From NCBI GenBank assembly GCA_937925775.1, contig CALAMM010000006.1, positions 1 to 13,909 on the forward strand: a stretch of DNA of 13,909 bases, in the 5' to 3' direction. Source of the stretch: an uncultured Fimbriimonadales bacterium (GTDB lineage: Bacteria; Armatimonadota; Fimbriimonadia; Fimbriimonadales; GBS-DC). The translations under genes and the position numbers were made by a program. The notes below the pieces were generated by a model, which had not been told where the DNA came from, did no database searches, and was given only the letters and a program-made list of their open reading frames with translations. Shown piece by piece: positions 7,607 through 13,846 of the stretch (positions within the stretch are counted from its first letter, which is position 1; each line of letters starts with the position of its first letter).

Positions 7607-7860
7607 CGGGTTGCCTCCTGTCGGCTGGCTTGGGCGGCTTGTTTCGCTTTCTGCTCCTCCAAATCGCGCAGGTGCTGCCGATGTGACAGAACGCCGTTAA
7701 TCAGCATAATCACCGCCGCGATTAGGTAGAGCCATGCAAGGCGCGGGTCAACATCCTGACCTGGGTCTGCAATCACCTCGTTGCCCCGCGCGAAGCCCAC
7801 GATACTGATAATGAACAGGATTAGCGCGATCCAGAAATCGGTCTTCTTCCACCAGCCCAT
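7603..7860 (-). CDS. Small two-helix membrane protein, function unknown
   Basis: The 85-residue product has two hydrophobic helices (about 9-24 and 41-59) joined by a polar loop with GNEVIADPGQDVDPR, then a charged, probably helical tail rich in Gln, Lys, Arg and Ala (60-85). I do not recognise a family. The start at 7860 (MGWWKK) is preferred to an in-frame ATG at 7908. A GGGTATAAT box ends 9 bases before 7860 and lies inside the longer reading, whose extra 16 residues are polar and would overlap the sco gene. The stop overlaps the zinc-ribbon start (ATGA, 7606-7603). It is the first gene of a three-gene unit with that protein and the GNAT enzyme. Confidence 0.75.
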   Translation of the reverse strand: MGWWKKTDFWIALILFIISIVGFARGNEVIADPGQDVDPRLAWLYLIAAVIMLINGVLSHRQHLRDLEEQKAKQAAQASRQEATR

Positions 7861-7869
7861 GCGAGAGGT

Positions 7870-7878
7870 ATTATACCC
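7870..7878 (-). promoter_or_regulatory. GGGTATAAT promoter box, leaderless geometry
   Basis: On the minus strand GGG (7878-7876) precedes a perfect TATAAT (7875-7870), which ends 9 bases before the ATG at 7860. No Shine-Dalgarno is present. The box shows that the small membrane protein, zinc-ribbon and GNAT genes can be transcribed separately from ctaB-cox3-sco, whose last stop is at 7905. Confidence 0.7.
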
Positions 7879-7904
7879 TGTGAGCGTTGCCACAGAAACT
7901 TCCG

Positions 7905-8516
7905 TCAACGCGACTCTTCCAACACCCGATAAATGTCCTGTAGCAGTCGCTGAACCTCATCCCGATTCACGCCAGAGTAATAACCTCGGATGCGCCCTTG
8001 ACGGTCGATAAGCACCAGCTTGTCGCTGTGGACGATAGGGTGGTCTTTGTCGCCTGGCTCCGCGCCGAGCTTGAAGGTCTCACGGGAGAGAGCATAAAGC
8101 GTCTCCCGCTTGCCTGTGAGGAAGTGCCACTTTCCGCGCTGAGCATTGTGTCGCTCGCTCCACTTCTTCAGCACAGGAACAGTATCGTTTTCGGGATCGA
8201 CGGTGAAGCCTGCGAGCAGCACTTCAGGGTTCTTGGCGAACTCCGTTTGCACCGCGATGGCGTTGCGGTTCATGATGGGGCAGATGCTGGGGCAGGTCGT
8301 GAAGAAGAAGTAGGCGACCCACACTTTGCCGTTGAAATCGTCGCGGGTGATGGTCTCCCCCCACTGGTTTTGGAGCTCGAAGGGCATGTTGACCTCACCA
8401 AAGACAGGTAGCGGCTCCTCTGTGTTCACGGCTGCTTGGCGCATGTAGAGCGCGAAGGCAAACGCCGCCACTGCCAGCGCCAGCAAGCCCCACGCAAAGA
8501 ACATCATTCCACGCAT
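7905..8516 (-). CDS. sco: SCO1/SenC-family copper chaperone for cytochrome oxidase
   Basis: SCO proteins are membrane-anchored thioredoxin-fold proteins that deliver copper to, or reduce, the CuA site of cytochrome oxidase subunit II. The 203-residue product has an N-terminal anchor helix (about 5-24) and an outward-facing domain. It carries the copper-binding pair Cys75 and Cys79 (CPSIC) and His163 (IVHSDKLVLID), plus the family motif DPENDT (107-112). The ATG at 8516 is chosen because GAGGTGGG lies about 4 bases before it. A GTG at 8525 would add three residues and is possible. The cox3 stop is 10 bases upstream, so the genes are co-transcribed. A CuA-type oxidase subunit II is implied but not encoded here. 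Confidence 0.95.
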   Translation of the reverse strand: MRGMMFFAWGLLALAVAAFAFALYMRQAAVNTEEPLPVFGEVNMPFELQNQWGETITRDDFNGKVWVAYFFFTTCPSICPIMNRNAIAVQTEFAKNPEVLLAGFTVDPENDTVPVLKKWSERHNAQRGKWHFLTGKRETLYALSRETFKLGAEPGDKDHPIVHSDKLVLIDRQGRIRGYYSGVNRDEVQRLLQDIYRVLEESR

Positions 8517-8526
8517 CGTTCCCACC

Positions 8527-9174
8527 TCACTTGATGAGCAACACGCCGAACAGCCCCGCCCAAAGCACGCCCAGAAAGTGCCAGTATATCGCGCCGAGTT
8601 CTACATACTGTACGTTCACCACGCGCTGCACCTGCGCCTGATAGAGCAGGTAGCCGACAAAGACCAGCCCACCAAGCAGGTGTAGCCCGTGTGCTGCGCT
8701 CATGACATAGAACATCGAGGTAAAAAAGTGTGGCGGTGCGCCCTGCAGGTGGCGTGCAATCTCACCCCAGCTGCCCAGCTGCAGGCTCAGAAACAGCATC
8801 CCCAGAAGCAAAGTGAGCATCATACCGAGCCAGACCATGCGTGCGTTGCCCGTGCGCGCGGCGTTCACCGCCATCTGGCACGGGATGCTGCTCAGCAGGA
8901 TAATCGCAGTGCTGAACCAGCTGAGCTTCGGTAAGTGAAACACGAGGTCGGGACGCGCCGGGGTGCTAAGCAGGTAGAGCGCCGCCAACGCGCCGAACAT
9001 GGTGGTCAACGCGCCGAGAAACATATACAGTCCCAGCCGCGCCGCATGAAACCGATCGAACGGCGGTTCACCACCTCCGTCGCCGTCGCCACGATAGCGC
9101 GGGGGCAGGTTCCCCTCGCCAATCCCGCGTCCATAAACCTGAGAACGACTCTTGAGTTTCATATTCATACCCAT
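8527..9174 (-). CDS. ctaE: Cytochrome c oxidase subunit III (haem-copper oxidase)
   Basis: The 215-residue product is a short, five-helix subunit III. A soluble, glycine-rich N-terminus of about 43 residues is followed by helices at roughly 46-68, 85-107, 112-133, 150-175 and 190-213. Family motifs include RLGLYMFLGAL (46-56), SAAHGLHLLGG in the fourth helix and YWHFLGVLWAGLF in the last. Subunit III stabilises the oxidase core in the cytoplasmic membrane. Clustered ATGs at 9174, 9168 and 9162 are all possible starts; 9168 gives a classical ATGA overlap with the ctaB stop (9167-9165). None has a clear Shine-Dalgarno, so translational coupling to ctaB is likely. Subunits I and II are absent from the window and must be encoded elsewhere. 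Confidence 0.93.
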   Translation of the reverse strand: MGMNMKLKSRSQVYGRGIGEGNLPPRYRGDGDGGGEPPFDRFHAARLGLYMFLGALTTMFGALAALYLLSTPARPDLVFHLPKLSWFSTAIILLSSIPCQMAVNAARTGNARMVWLGMMLTLLLGMLFLSLQLGSWGEIARHLQGAPPHFFTSMFYVMSAAHGLHLLGGLVFVGYLLYQAQVQRVVNVQYVELGAIYWHFLGVLWAGLFGVLLIK

Positions 9175-10076
9175 AAACTGACGATCATCCAGATAAGGAG
9201 CAGGGGCAGGTACAGCACAGAGATTATCAGCACGCTGCGCGCGCTCTGGGGGGCTTCGGGCGTCCTAACAAACCGATACGCGGCGCGCAGCGTCCACAGC
9301 CCCAGCGTCGCGGCACCCATCAAATAGAGCCAGCTCTGCGTGGCAAACGGCGCGAACATGAGGCTAATCGCGATCATCGCGAGGGTGTACCAGAGCGCGA
9401 GCCGTGCCGTCGCCTCCGCCGTCGCGTCGGGGTACGGGAGCATGTGAAACCCTGCACGGGTGTACTCGTGGCGGTAGAGCCACGCAATCGCCCAAAAGTG
9501 CGGGAACTGCCACACGAACTGCAGCGCGAACAACAACCACGCTTCAAGGGAGAACCCACCCTGCGCCGCGACCCAGCCAGCCATCGGGGGAATGGCGCCA
9601 GGAACCGCGCCGATCGCCGTGCTAAAGTGCGTGCGCTGCTTGAGCGGTGTGTAGACGAAAGCGTAAAGCAAGATGGAGCCTGCGCCCAAGAGGGCAACGG
9701 GTAGGTTGACCCAGAGCGCGAGGACAAGCGTGCCCAATACGCCCCAGAGCGCCCCCACGAGCCAGCCTTCCCACACGCGGATACGCCCCGAGGGAATAGG
9801 ACGCTGCGCCGTGCGCGTCATCAGGGCGTCCTGACGCCACTCGTACGCCTGGTTGAGGGCGTTTGCAGAGGCAATCACCAGCCATGAACCCAGTAGCGTC
9901 GCCGCAATCAGCCCAGCTGAGAGCGTCTGACCCCACCCCCCCAGCGTCAAGCCTGCCGCCACCGTAAGCCAGACCAAGATTGTCACACGCGGCTTGCTCA
10001 GGAGCCAGTATGCTTGCAGTCTCTGCATCGCCCATTCCACTCGCGGCGTGCTCCTTACACGCACGGCGGTTCTCAT
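9165..10076 (-). CDS. ctaB: Protoheme IX farnesyltransferase (haem O synthase)
   Basis: CtaB, a UbiA-superfamily membrane prenyltransferase, adds a farnesyl group to haem B to make haem O for oxidases. Counting from the ATG at 10076 the protein has 303 residues and about nine hydrophobic helices. The first Asp-rich site is NALNQAYEWRQDALMTRT (72-89, with Glu79 and Asp83), followed by QRPIP. The second contains RHEYTRAGFHMLPYPD, where Glu stands at the usual first Asp. A GTG directly before the ATG (10079) is a possible start, but the promoter ends 5 bases from it and 8 from the ATG, and the other leaderless-type genes here use 8-10. cox3 and sco follow in the same operon. No ctaA is present, so haem A synthesis cannot be judged. 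Confidence 0.94.
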   Translation of the reverse strand: MRTAVRVRSTPRVEWAMQRLQAYWLLSKPRVTILVWLTVAAGLTLGGWGQTLSAGLIAATLLGSWLVIASANALNQAYEWRQDALMTRTAQRPIPSGRIRVWEGWLVGALWGVLGTLVLALWVNLPVALLGAGSILLYAFVYTPLKQRTHFSTAIGAVPGAIPPMAGWVAAQGGFSLEAWLLFALQFVWQFPHFWAIAWLYRHEYTRAGFHMLPYPDATAEATARLALWYTLAMIAISLMFAPFATQSWLYLMGAATLGLWTLRAAYRFVRTPEAPQSARSVLIISVLYLPLLLIWMIVSLWV

Positions 10077-10084
10077 CACCGCCT

Positions 10085-10093
10085 ATTGTACCC
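10085..10093 (-). promoter_or_regulatory. GGGTACAAT promoter box of ctaB-cox3-sco, leaderless geometry
   Basis: On the minus strand GGG (10093-10091) precedes TACAAT (10090-10085), which ends 8 bases before the ATG at 10076. There is no Shine-Dalgarno. The spacing matches copA and the other short-gap promoters in the window and favours the ATG over the adjacent GTG as start. Confidence 0.65.
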
Positions 10094-10185
10094 TAAACCA
10101 AGCACCTGCATGCAAGCGTTTGCGCACTTTTTCACAAAGAGGGACGCCATCCACAATAACTTCTTGGAACCCATTTGAGGAGTAA

Positions 10186-10202
10186 TAGGTCGCTTAGGTC
10201 GC
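10186..10202. repeat. Tandem direct repeat TAGGTCGC x2
   Basis: TAGGTCGC occurs at 10186-10193 and again at 10195-10202, a period of 9 bases. The second copy also pairs with CGACC at 10210-10214 (GGTCG/CGACC, 8-base loop). It sits about 95 bases upstream of the ctaB -10 box, so it might be an operator, or it might belong to the adjacent palindromic repeat. Confidence 0.4.
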
Positions 10203-10212
10203 CTCACTCCGA

Positions 10213-10247
10213 CCCTCCCCGCCAACTCTCTCCGCACGCGGGGAGGG
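10213..10247. repeat. Palindromic REP-like element in copA-ctaB gap
   Basis: CCCTCCCCGC (10213-10222) and GCGGGGAGGG (10238-10247) form a perfect 10-base stem around a 15-base loop. The G/C-only look and intergenic position between two genes on the same strand resemble dispersed extragenic palindromes found in many GC-rich genomes. No T-run follows on either strand, so an intrinsic terminator is not shown. The window has only this copy, so dispersal is inferred. Confidence 0.5.
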
Positions 10248-10270
10248 AGCTCAATCATGCCGATGCGAGG

Positions 10271-10300
10271 CTTCCCCCAGTCTCAAGGGAGATGGGGAAG
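10271..10300 (-). terminator. Possible hairpin downstream of copA
   Basis: CTTCCCC (10271-10277) pairs with GGGGAAG (10294-10300), and the stem extends with AGG/CCT if two bases bulge out. On the minus strand it begins 15 bases after the copA stop, a suitable place for an mRNA 3' end. There is no U-tract, so it may only protect the 3' end or be part of the repeat region. Confidence 0.35.
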
Positions 10301-10314
10301 AGCCTGGCACAAGC

Positions 10315-12462
10315 CTATGACGAGCGGTGTAGCAATCTCAGCGCGTTGCCCACTACCGAGAGGGAGCTGAGGCTCATCGCGAGCGCGGCAATCATCGGGT
10401 TCAGGTAGCCCAGCGCTGCCAGCGGGATGCTCAGGGTGTTGTATACGAACGCGAAGAAGAGGTTCTGACGGACGACGCGATAGATGGCGCGTGCGATGTG
10501 GAGCGCGCGGAGCAGGGTGCGCAAGTCGGAATTGAGCAAGATGAGATCGGCGTTTTCGGCGGCGAGTTGGGTTCCTGTAGCGACGGCGACGCTGAGGTCG
10601 GCAGCAGCGAGCGCGGGCGCGTCGTTGACGCCGTCGCCTACAAAGCCGACACGCTTGCCCTCCGCTCGGAGCCGACGCACCAACGCCGCTTTGTCCAACG
10701 GCGTCTGCGCCGCGTACCACTCGTCGAGACCGACTCGCTGAGCGAACGCTTGCACAGCTTCAGGACGGTCGCCCGAGCATAGCACGAGTTGAAGCCCTGC
10801 GTGGCGCAGGGCGTGGAGCGTCTCGTCGACTTCAGGCAGCGGGTCGTCGACGAACTCGAACCCTGCCACGACGCGCCCGTCCACTGCCAACAGCACGGGC
10901 GCATCCCACGCTGGGTCGGTTTCGATGCCTTGCTCGCGGAGGAAGCGCGGGCTGCCGAGCATAATCGGGGTCGGTTCGTCGGCGGTGCGGGGCAGGTGGT
11001 CGTTAGCGGACTCGCTGAGGCATCCTTTTACTCCGCCGCCCGCCACGACTTGGAGGTCGCGTATCGGCGCAGGTTCAATCCCGTGAGCGCGCGCGGCATG
11101 CAAAATCGCGTCTGCGAGCGGATGGCGCACTGCCTGTTCCAGCCCTGCTGCCCAGCGCAACGCAGTCGCCTCGTCGACGCCGTCCGTCAGCACGCGCATC
11201 AGGCGCGGTGTGCCCAGCGTGAGGGTGCCTGTCTTGTCTAAGACCAGCGTGTCGATGCGTTGCACGCGCTCCAGCGCCTCGAAGCCGCGGATTAGCACGC
11301 CTGCCCGCGCGGCACGGGTTGCGCCTGTAAGCATCGCGATGGGCACGGCAAGCCCCAACGCGCACGGGCAGGCGATTACCAGCACGCTCACGGCGGGTAC
11401 TAACGCCGCTGCGAAATCGCGCGTCGCCCCGTACCAGCCCATCAGGGTGAGTAGCGCAATCGCGACCACGATGGGCACGAACACCGCTGCGACTCTGTCG
11501 GCAAGCCGCTGGATGTTCGCTTTCTGTGCCTGTGCTTGTGCTACGGCGTGCGCGACTTGCGCCAGCATCGTTGCCTCGCCGACCGCCTGCGCCTGAATAT
11601 GCAGTGCGCCGTCGGTGAGCAGGGCGCCACTCAGCACGCGGTCGCCCGCCGCGCGCTCCTGCGGCAGCGACTCGCCCGTAATCGCCGATTCATCCACCCA
11701 ACCGCGCCCGTCCAGCACCACGCCGTCTACAGGAATTCGGTCGCCCGTGCGCACCAGCAGGCGGTCGCCGACTTGAATCTGTGCCAGTGGCGTCGGCACA
11801 TAGGTGGTTCCGTTCCAGCGGAGCGTCTCACGCGGCAGCAGTTGCCACAGCGACTGTAGGGCTTGTTTTGCGCGCCCGCGCGCCCGTGCCTCCAAAGTGC
11901 GCCCCAGCAATACCAGCGTGATAATCACGGCGGAGGTCTCGTAGTATAGATGGTGCGTATGCCCTTGCAGGGTGAGCGCGAGGCTGTAGAAGAACGCGGC
12001 GAGCGTGCCCAACAGCACCAAGACCTCCATGTTCGCGCTGCCGTGTCGCAGGGCGCCGTACGCCGCCTTGTAGAGGGGGAGCGCTGCGCCGAACTGCACT
12101 GGGAGCGTGAGCGCAAGCAGCAGCCAGCCCTGATACGGCAACGGCTGAGGGAGAAACATACTGAGGATGACGATGGGAACTGTGAATACCACGCTGAAAA
12201 GCAGACGCCGTTGTAGCCCTTGCGTAGCGTCGTCGGGTGCGCCAGCTTCAGGCGCGAGCAGCGCACCGTCGAAGCCCACTTTGCGCACAGCCTCGATGAG
12301 CGTGTCGGGCGCTACCGGCTGATCGAGTTCGACCTCTGCGGTCTCCGTGGCGAGGTTCACGGTCGCCTGCCGCACGCCGGGCGTGCGCAACAGCGCGTTC
12401 TCCACGCGGCGCACACACCCTGCGCAGGTCATGCCCTTGATTTTGAGCCGTTGTGTGGGCAT
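10315..12462 (-). CDS. copA: Copper(I)-translocating P1B-type ATPase
   Basis: This full-length 715-residue pump has one N-terminal metal-binding domain (GMTCAGC, Cys13 and Cys16), the actuator TGES (262-265), the transmembrane CPC (365-367), phosphorylation Asp409 in DKTGT, His447-Pro448 in the nucleotide domain, and GDGVNDAP (609-616). Tyr674-Asn675 and MSLSS (696-700) in the last helices are the P1B-1 marks for Cu(I). Residues before HP are AVR rather than the usual SE, a small oddity. CopA moves Cu(I) out of the cytosol. Next to ctaB-cox3-sco it may supply copper for oxidase assembly, as FixI/CcoI-type pumps do, rather than resist copper; this is inferred from context. No copZ, csoR or cueR is adjacent. 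The start is chosen from the HMA domain and the abutting promoter. Confidence 0.95.
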   Translation of the reverse strand: MPTQRLKIKGMTCAGCVRRVENALLRTPGVRQATVNLATETAEVELDQPVAPDTLIEAVRKVGFDGALLAPEAGAPDDATQGLQRRLLFSVVFTVPIVILSMFLPQPLPYQGWLLLALTLPVQFGAALPLYKAAYGALRHGSANMEVLVLLGTLAAFFYSLALTLQGHTHHLYYETSAVIITLVLLGRTLEARARGRAKQALQSLWQLLPRETLRWNGTTYVPTPLAQIQVGDRLLVRTGDRIPVDGVVLDGRGWVDESAITGESLPQERAAGDRVLSGALLTDGALHIQAQAVGEATMLAQVAHAVAQAQAQKANIQRLADRVAAVFVPIVVAIALLTLMGWYGATRDFAAALVPAVSVLVIACPCALGLAVPIAMLTGATRAARAGVLIRGFEALERVQRIDTLVLDKTGTLTLGTPRLMRVLTDGVDEATALRWAAGLEQAVRHPLADAILHAARAHGIEPAPIRDLQVVAGGGVKGCLSESANDHLPRTADEPTPIMLGSPRFLREQGIETDPAWDAPVLLAVDGRVVAGFEFVDDPLPEVDETLHALRHAGLQLVLCSGDRPEAVQAFAQRVGLDEWYAAQTPLDKAALVRRLRAEGKRVGFVGDGVNDAPALAAADLSVAVATGTQLAAENADLILLNSDLRTLLRALHIARAIYRVVRQNLFFAFVYNTLSIPLAALGYLNPMIAALAMSLSSLSVVGNALRLLHRSS

Positions 12463-12470
12463 CTGCGCGA

Positions 12471-12479
12471 ATTGTACCT
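12471..12479 (-). promoter_or_regulatory. AGGTACAAT promoter box of copA, leaderless geometry
   Basis: On the minus strand AGG (12479-12477) precedes TACAAT (12476-12471), which ends 8 bases before the copA ATG at 12462. No Shine-Dalgarno is present. The facing promoter of the ACT gene has its hexamer only 14 bases away, so the -35 zones of each overlap the -10 of the other. Confidence 0.62.
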
Positions 12480-12487
12480 GCTTGTGG

Positions 12488-12496
12488 GGGTATACT
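12488..12496 (+). promoter_or_regulatory. GGGTATACT promoter box of ACT gene, leaderless geometry
   Basis: TATACT (12491-12496) follows a run of five G and ends 10 bases before the ATG at 12507. The intervening bases hold no Shine-Dalgarno. The box excludes the upstream in-frame ATG at 12453, which lies before the promoter and inside copA. Confidence 0.66.
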
Positions 12497-12506
12497 TTGC
12501 GCTGCG

Positions 12507-13049
12507 ATGCACGAGGGCTGGGCGATTGTTCAGGGCGAGCGCGTGAGTTTTGAGCGCGAGCGAGGCGTGAGCGCGATTACCGTCTCCGGTGAGGCGACCT
12601 ATCTCTTCGTGCGGGTTCCCCATCCCGACCAGCTTACAGCGCAGCGTCAACAGATCCTGAACCTGTTGCGCGAGGCGGAGATTCCCCTATTCCTCATCAA
12701 GTTGCAGCGCCACGGGCTGAGTTTCGGCGTCGATTCGGAACATGCCGCGCGCGCCCGCGAGGTGTTAGAGGCGAGCGGGTTCCGCGTCGTGGTCAAGCCC
12801 AAGCGCGTGATGGTATCGGTCTTCGCCCAGAACATGCGCGAGCTGCACGGCGTGTTCGCCAAAGTCGCGGAGGTGCTGTACGAGGCAGGGGTCGCCATTG
12901 AGCAGATGAGCGACGCGCACAACCGTATCACCTGCTTAATAGAAGCCGAGCGCGCTCCTCTGGTGGTCGAGCGGCTCTGCGAGGCGTTCGGACTCCCCCG
13001 CCACAACATCCAGCGCGCGCCCCTTCCCGCCCTGGAAGAGAAGGGTTAA
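12507..13049 (+). CDS. Stand-alone ACT-domain protein like the aspartokinase regulatory region
   Basis: The 180-residue protein looks like the C-terminal regulatory half of aspartate kinase without a kinase domain. An N-terminal segment ending GVSAITVSGEA (20-30) leads into a first ACT-like unit (about 30-95, with GLSFGVDSEHAARAREVL) and a second (about 100-163, with VMVSVFAQNMRELHGVFAKVAEVL and GVAIEQMSD). ACT domains bind amino acids and cause feedback control. In some bacteria a separate aspartokinase beta subunit arises from an internal start, but here the gene is separate with its own promoter. It might regulate an aspartokinase in trans or another amino-acid enzyme; the ligand is unknown. 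The start at 12507 is set by the promoter. The stop TAA shares TTAA with the opposing lipB stop. Confidence 0.8.
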   Translation: MHEGWAIVQGERVSFERERGVSAITVSGEATYLFVRVPHPDQLTAQRQQILNLLREAEIPLFLIKLQRHGLSFGVDSEHAARAREVLEASGFRVVVKPKRVMVSVFAQNMRELHGVFAKVAEVLYEAGVAIEQMSDAHNRITCLIEAERAPLVVERLCEAFGLPRHNIQRAPLPALEEKG

Positions 13050-13846
13050 TCGCCATGCCATACCGACTCGCCGTCGCCGGATTGACGCACGGGCATGTGT
13101 GGGGCTTGCTGGATCAGTGGGCGGCGCAGCCTGTCGCGTTGATTGCCCAGAAAATTGTGGAAGCAGCGAAGTGACGGCGCGCAGGGTGCCACAATAGGCG
13201 TGAACCGCAGCCCGAACACCGCCTCGAACGCCCTGACAACAGCCTGCTTCACCGATTCCATCGGCACGGCACGCCCCTGCACCTGTGCGATTGAGGTCAC
13301 AGGGCGGTCGGCAATCCCGCAGGGCACAATCGTTTGAAACAGGCGTAGGTCGTTGTTCACATTCAGCGCGAAACCGTGCATGCTGACCCACTGGGACGCT
13401 TTGATGCCAATCGCGGCGATTTTAGCGTCACCAACCCATACGCCCGTGTAGCCCGTCTCGCGGTGCGCCTCGATGCCAAACTCGGCAAGGGCGCGTATCA
13501 GCGTCTCTTCCAAATCGCGCAAAAACCGATGCAGGTCGCGCCCGTGCTGCGTAATGTCGAAAATCGGGTAGCCCACGAGTTGACCGGGGTTATGGCAGGT
13601 CACATCGCCGCCGCGATCGGTAGGGTAGAGATCGATGCCCTGTTGGGCGTAGAATTCGCGGGCGAAGCGGAGGTGTTCGGGGTGGAACGCCTTGCCCAGC
13701 GTAATCACGGGCGGATGCTCCAACAGCAACAGCGTGTCGGGGATTACCCCTGCGACGCGCTGGGCATGGAGCCTGCGCTGGAGCTCCAGCGCAGGCGCGT
13801 AGCGGATAAGCCCGAGATCAATCAGATGCGCGGGTCGCGGCTTCAT
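13046..13846 (-). CDS. lipB: Octanoyl-[acyl-carrier-protein]:protein octanoyltransferase LipB, with C-terminal extension
   Basis: LipB transfers octanoyl groups from acyl carrier protein to lipoyl domains of 2-oxoacid dehydrogenases and GcvH, the first step of lipoate synthesis. The core is intact: EHPPVITLGK (43-52), RGGDVTCHNPGQLVGYPI (78-95, with Cys where many have Tyr), the catalytic Lys142 (AKIAAIG) and Cys176 (IVPCGIADRPVTSI). The family normally ends near residue 215-220, at VFGLRF here, but this frame runs to 266. Residues 225-264 are the antisense reading of the Gfo/Idh remnant and look non-native, so the original stop was probably lost. The ATG at 13846 overlaps the stop of the upstream gene (ATGA). 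A perfect 26-base palindrome covers codons 17-26. Confidence 0.92.
   Translation of the reverse strand: MKPRPAHLIDLGLIRYAPALELQRRLHAQRVAGVIPDTLLLLEHPPVITLGKAFHPEHLRFAREFYAQQGIDLYPTDRGGDVTCHNPGQLVGYPIFDITQHGRDLHRFLRDLEETLIRALAEFGIEAHRETGYTGVWVGDAKIAAIGIKASQWVSMHGFALNVNNDLRLFQTIVPCGIADRPVTSIAQVQGRAVPMESVKQAVVRAFEAVFGLRFTPIVAPCAPSLRCFHNFLGNQRDRLRRPLIQQAPHMPVRQSGDGESVWHGD
13055..13174 (+). pseudogene. Remnant of a Gfo/Idh/MocA-family dehydrogenase (39 codons)
   Basis: The 39-codon frame opens with MPYRLAVAGLTHGHVWGLL, which reads like the first strand and nucleotide loop of Gfo/Idh/MocA NAD(P)-dependent oxidoreductases, then WAAQPVALIA, their second strand. It then stops after QKIVEAAK, whereas family members have roughly 330-400 residues. 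Everything after residue 31 may be the original C-terminus joined by an in-frame deletion, or unrelated sequence. It starts 5 bases after the ACT stop with AAGGG about 9 bases before its ATG, so it could still be translated as a tail of that operon. It lies wholly antisense to the unusual 3' extension of lipB. A functional micropeptide is possible but not supported. Confidence 0.6.
13771..13796. repeat. Perfect 26-base palindrome inside lipB
   Basis: GCCTGCGCTGGAG (13771-13783) is followed directly by its exact reverse complement CTCCAGCGCAGGC (13784-13796), with no spacer. It encodes PALELQRRL of LipB about 50 bases after the start codon. In mRNA it could form a hairpin of about 11 pairs (a tight loop costs the central pairs); in DNA it could bind a dimeric protein. 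Confidence 0.85.

Noticed and set aside
7861..7908. Earlier start for the small membrane protein at 7908
   Set aside because: The TATAAT box lies within this stretch and the added residues are not membrane-like; the extension would also overlap the sco gene.
10213..10247. Intrinsic terminator at the 10-base stem
   Set aside because: The loop is 15 bases and no T-run follows on either strand, so it is listed as a repeat instead.
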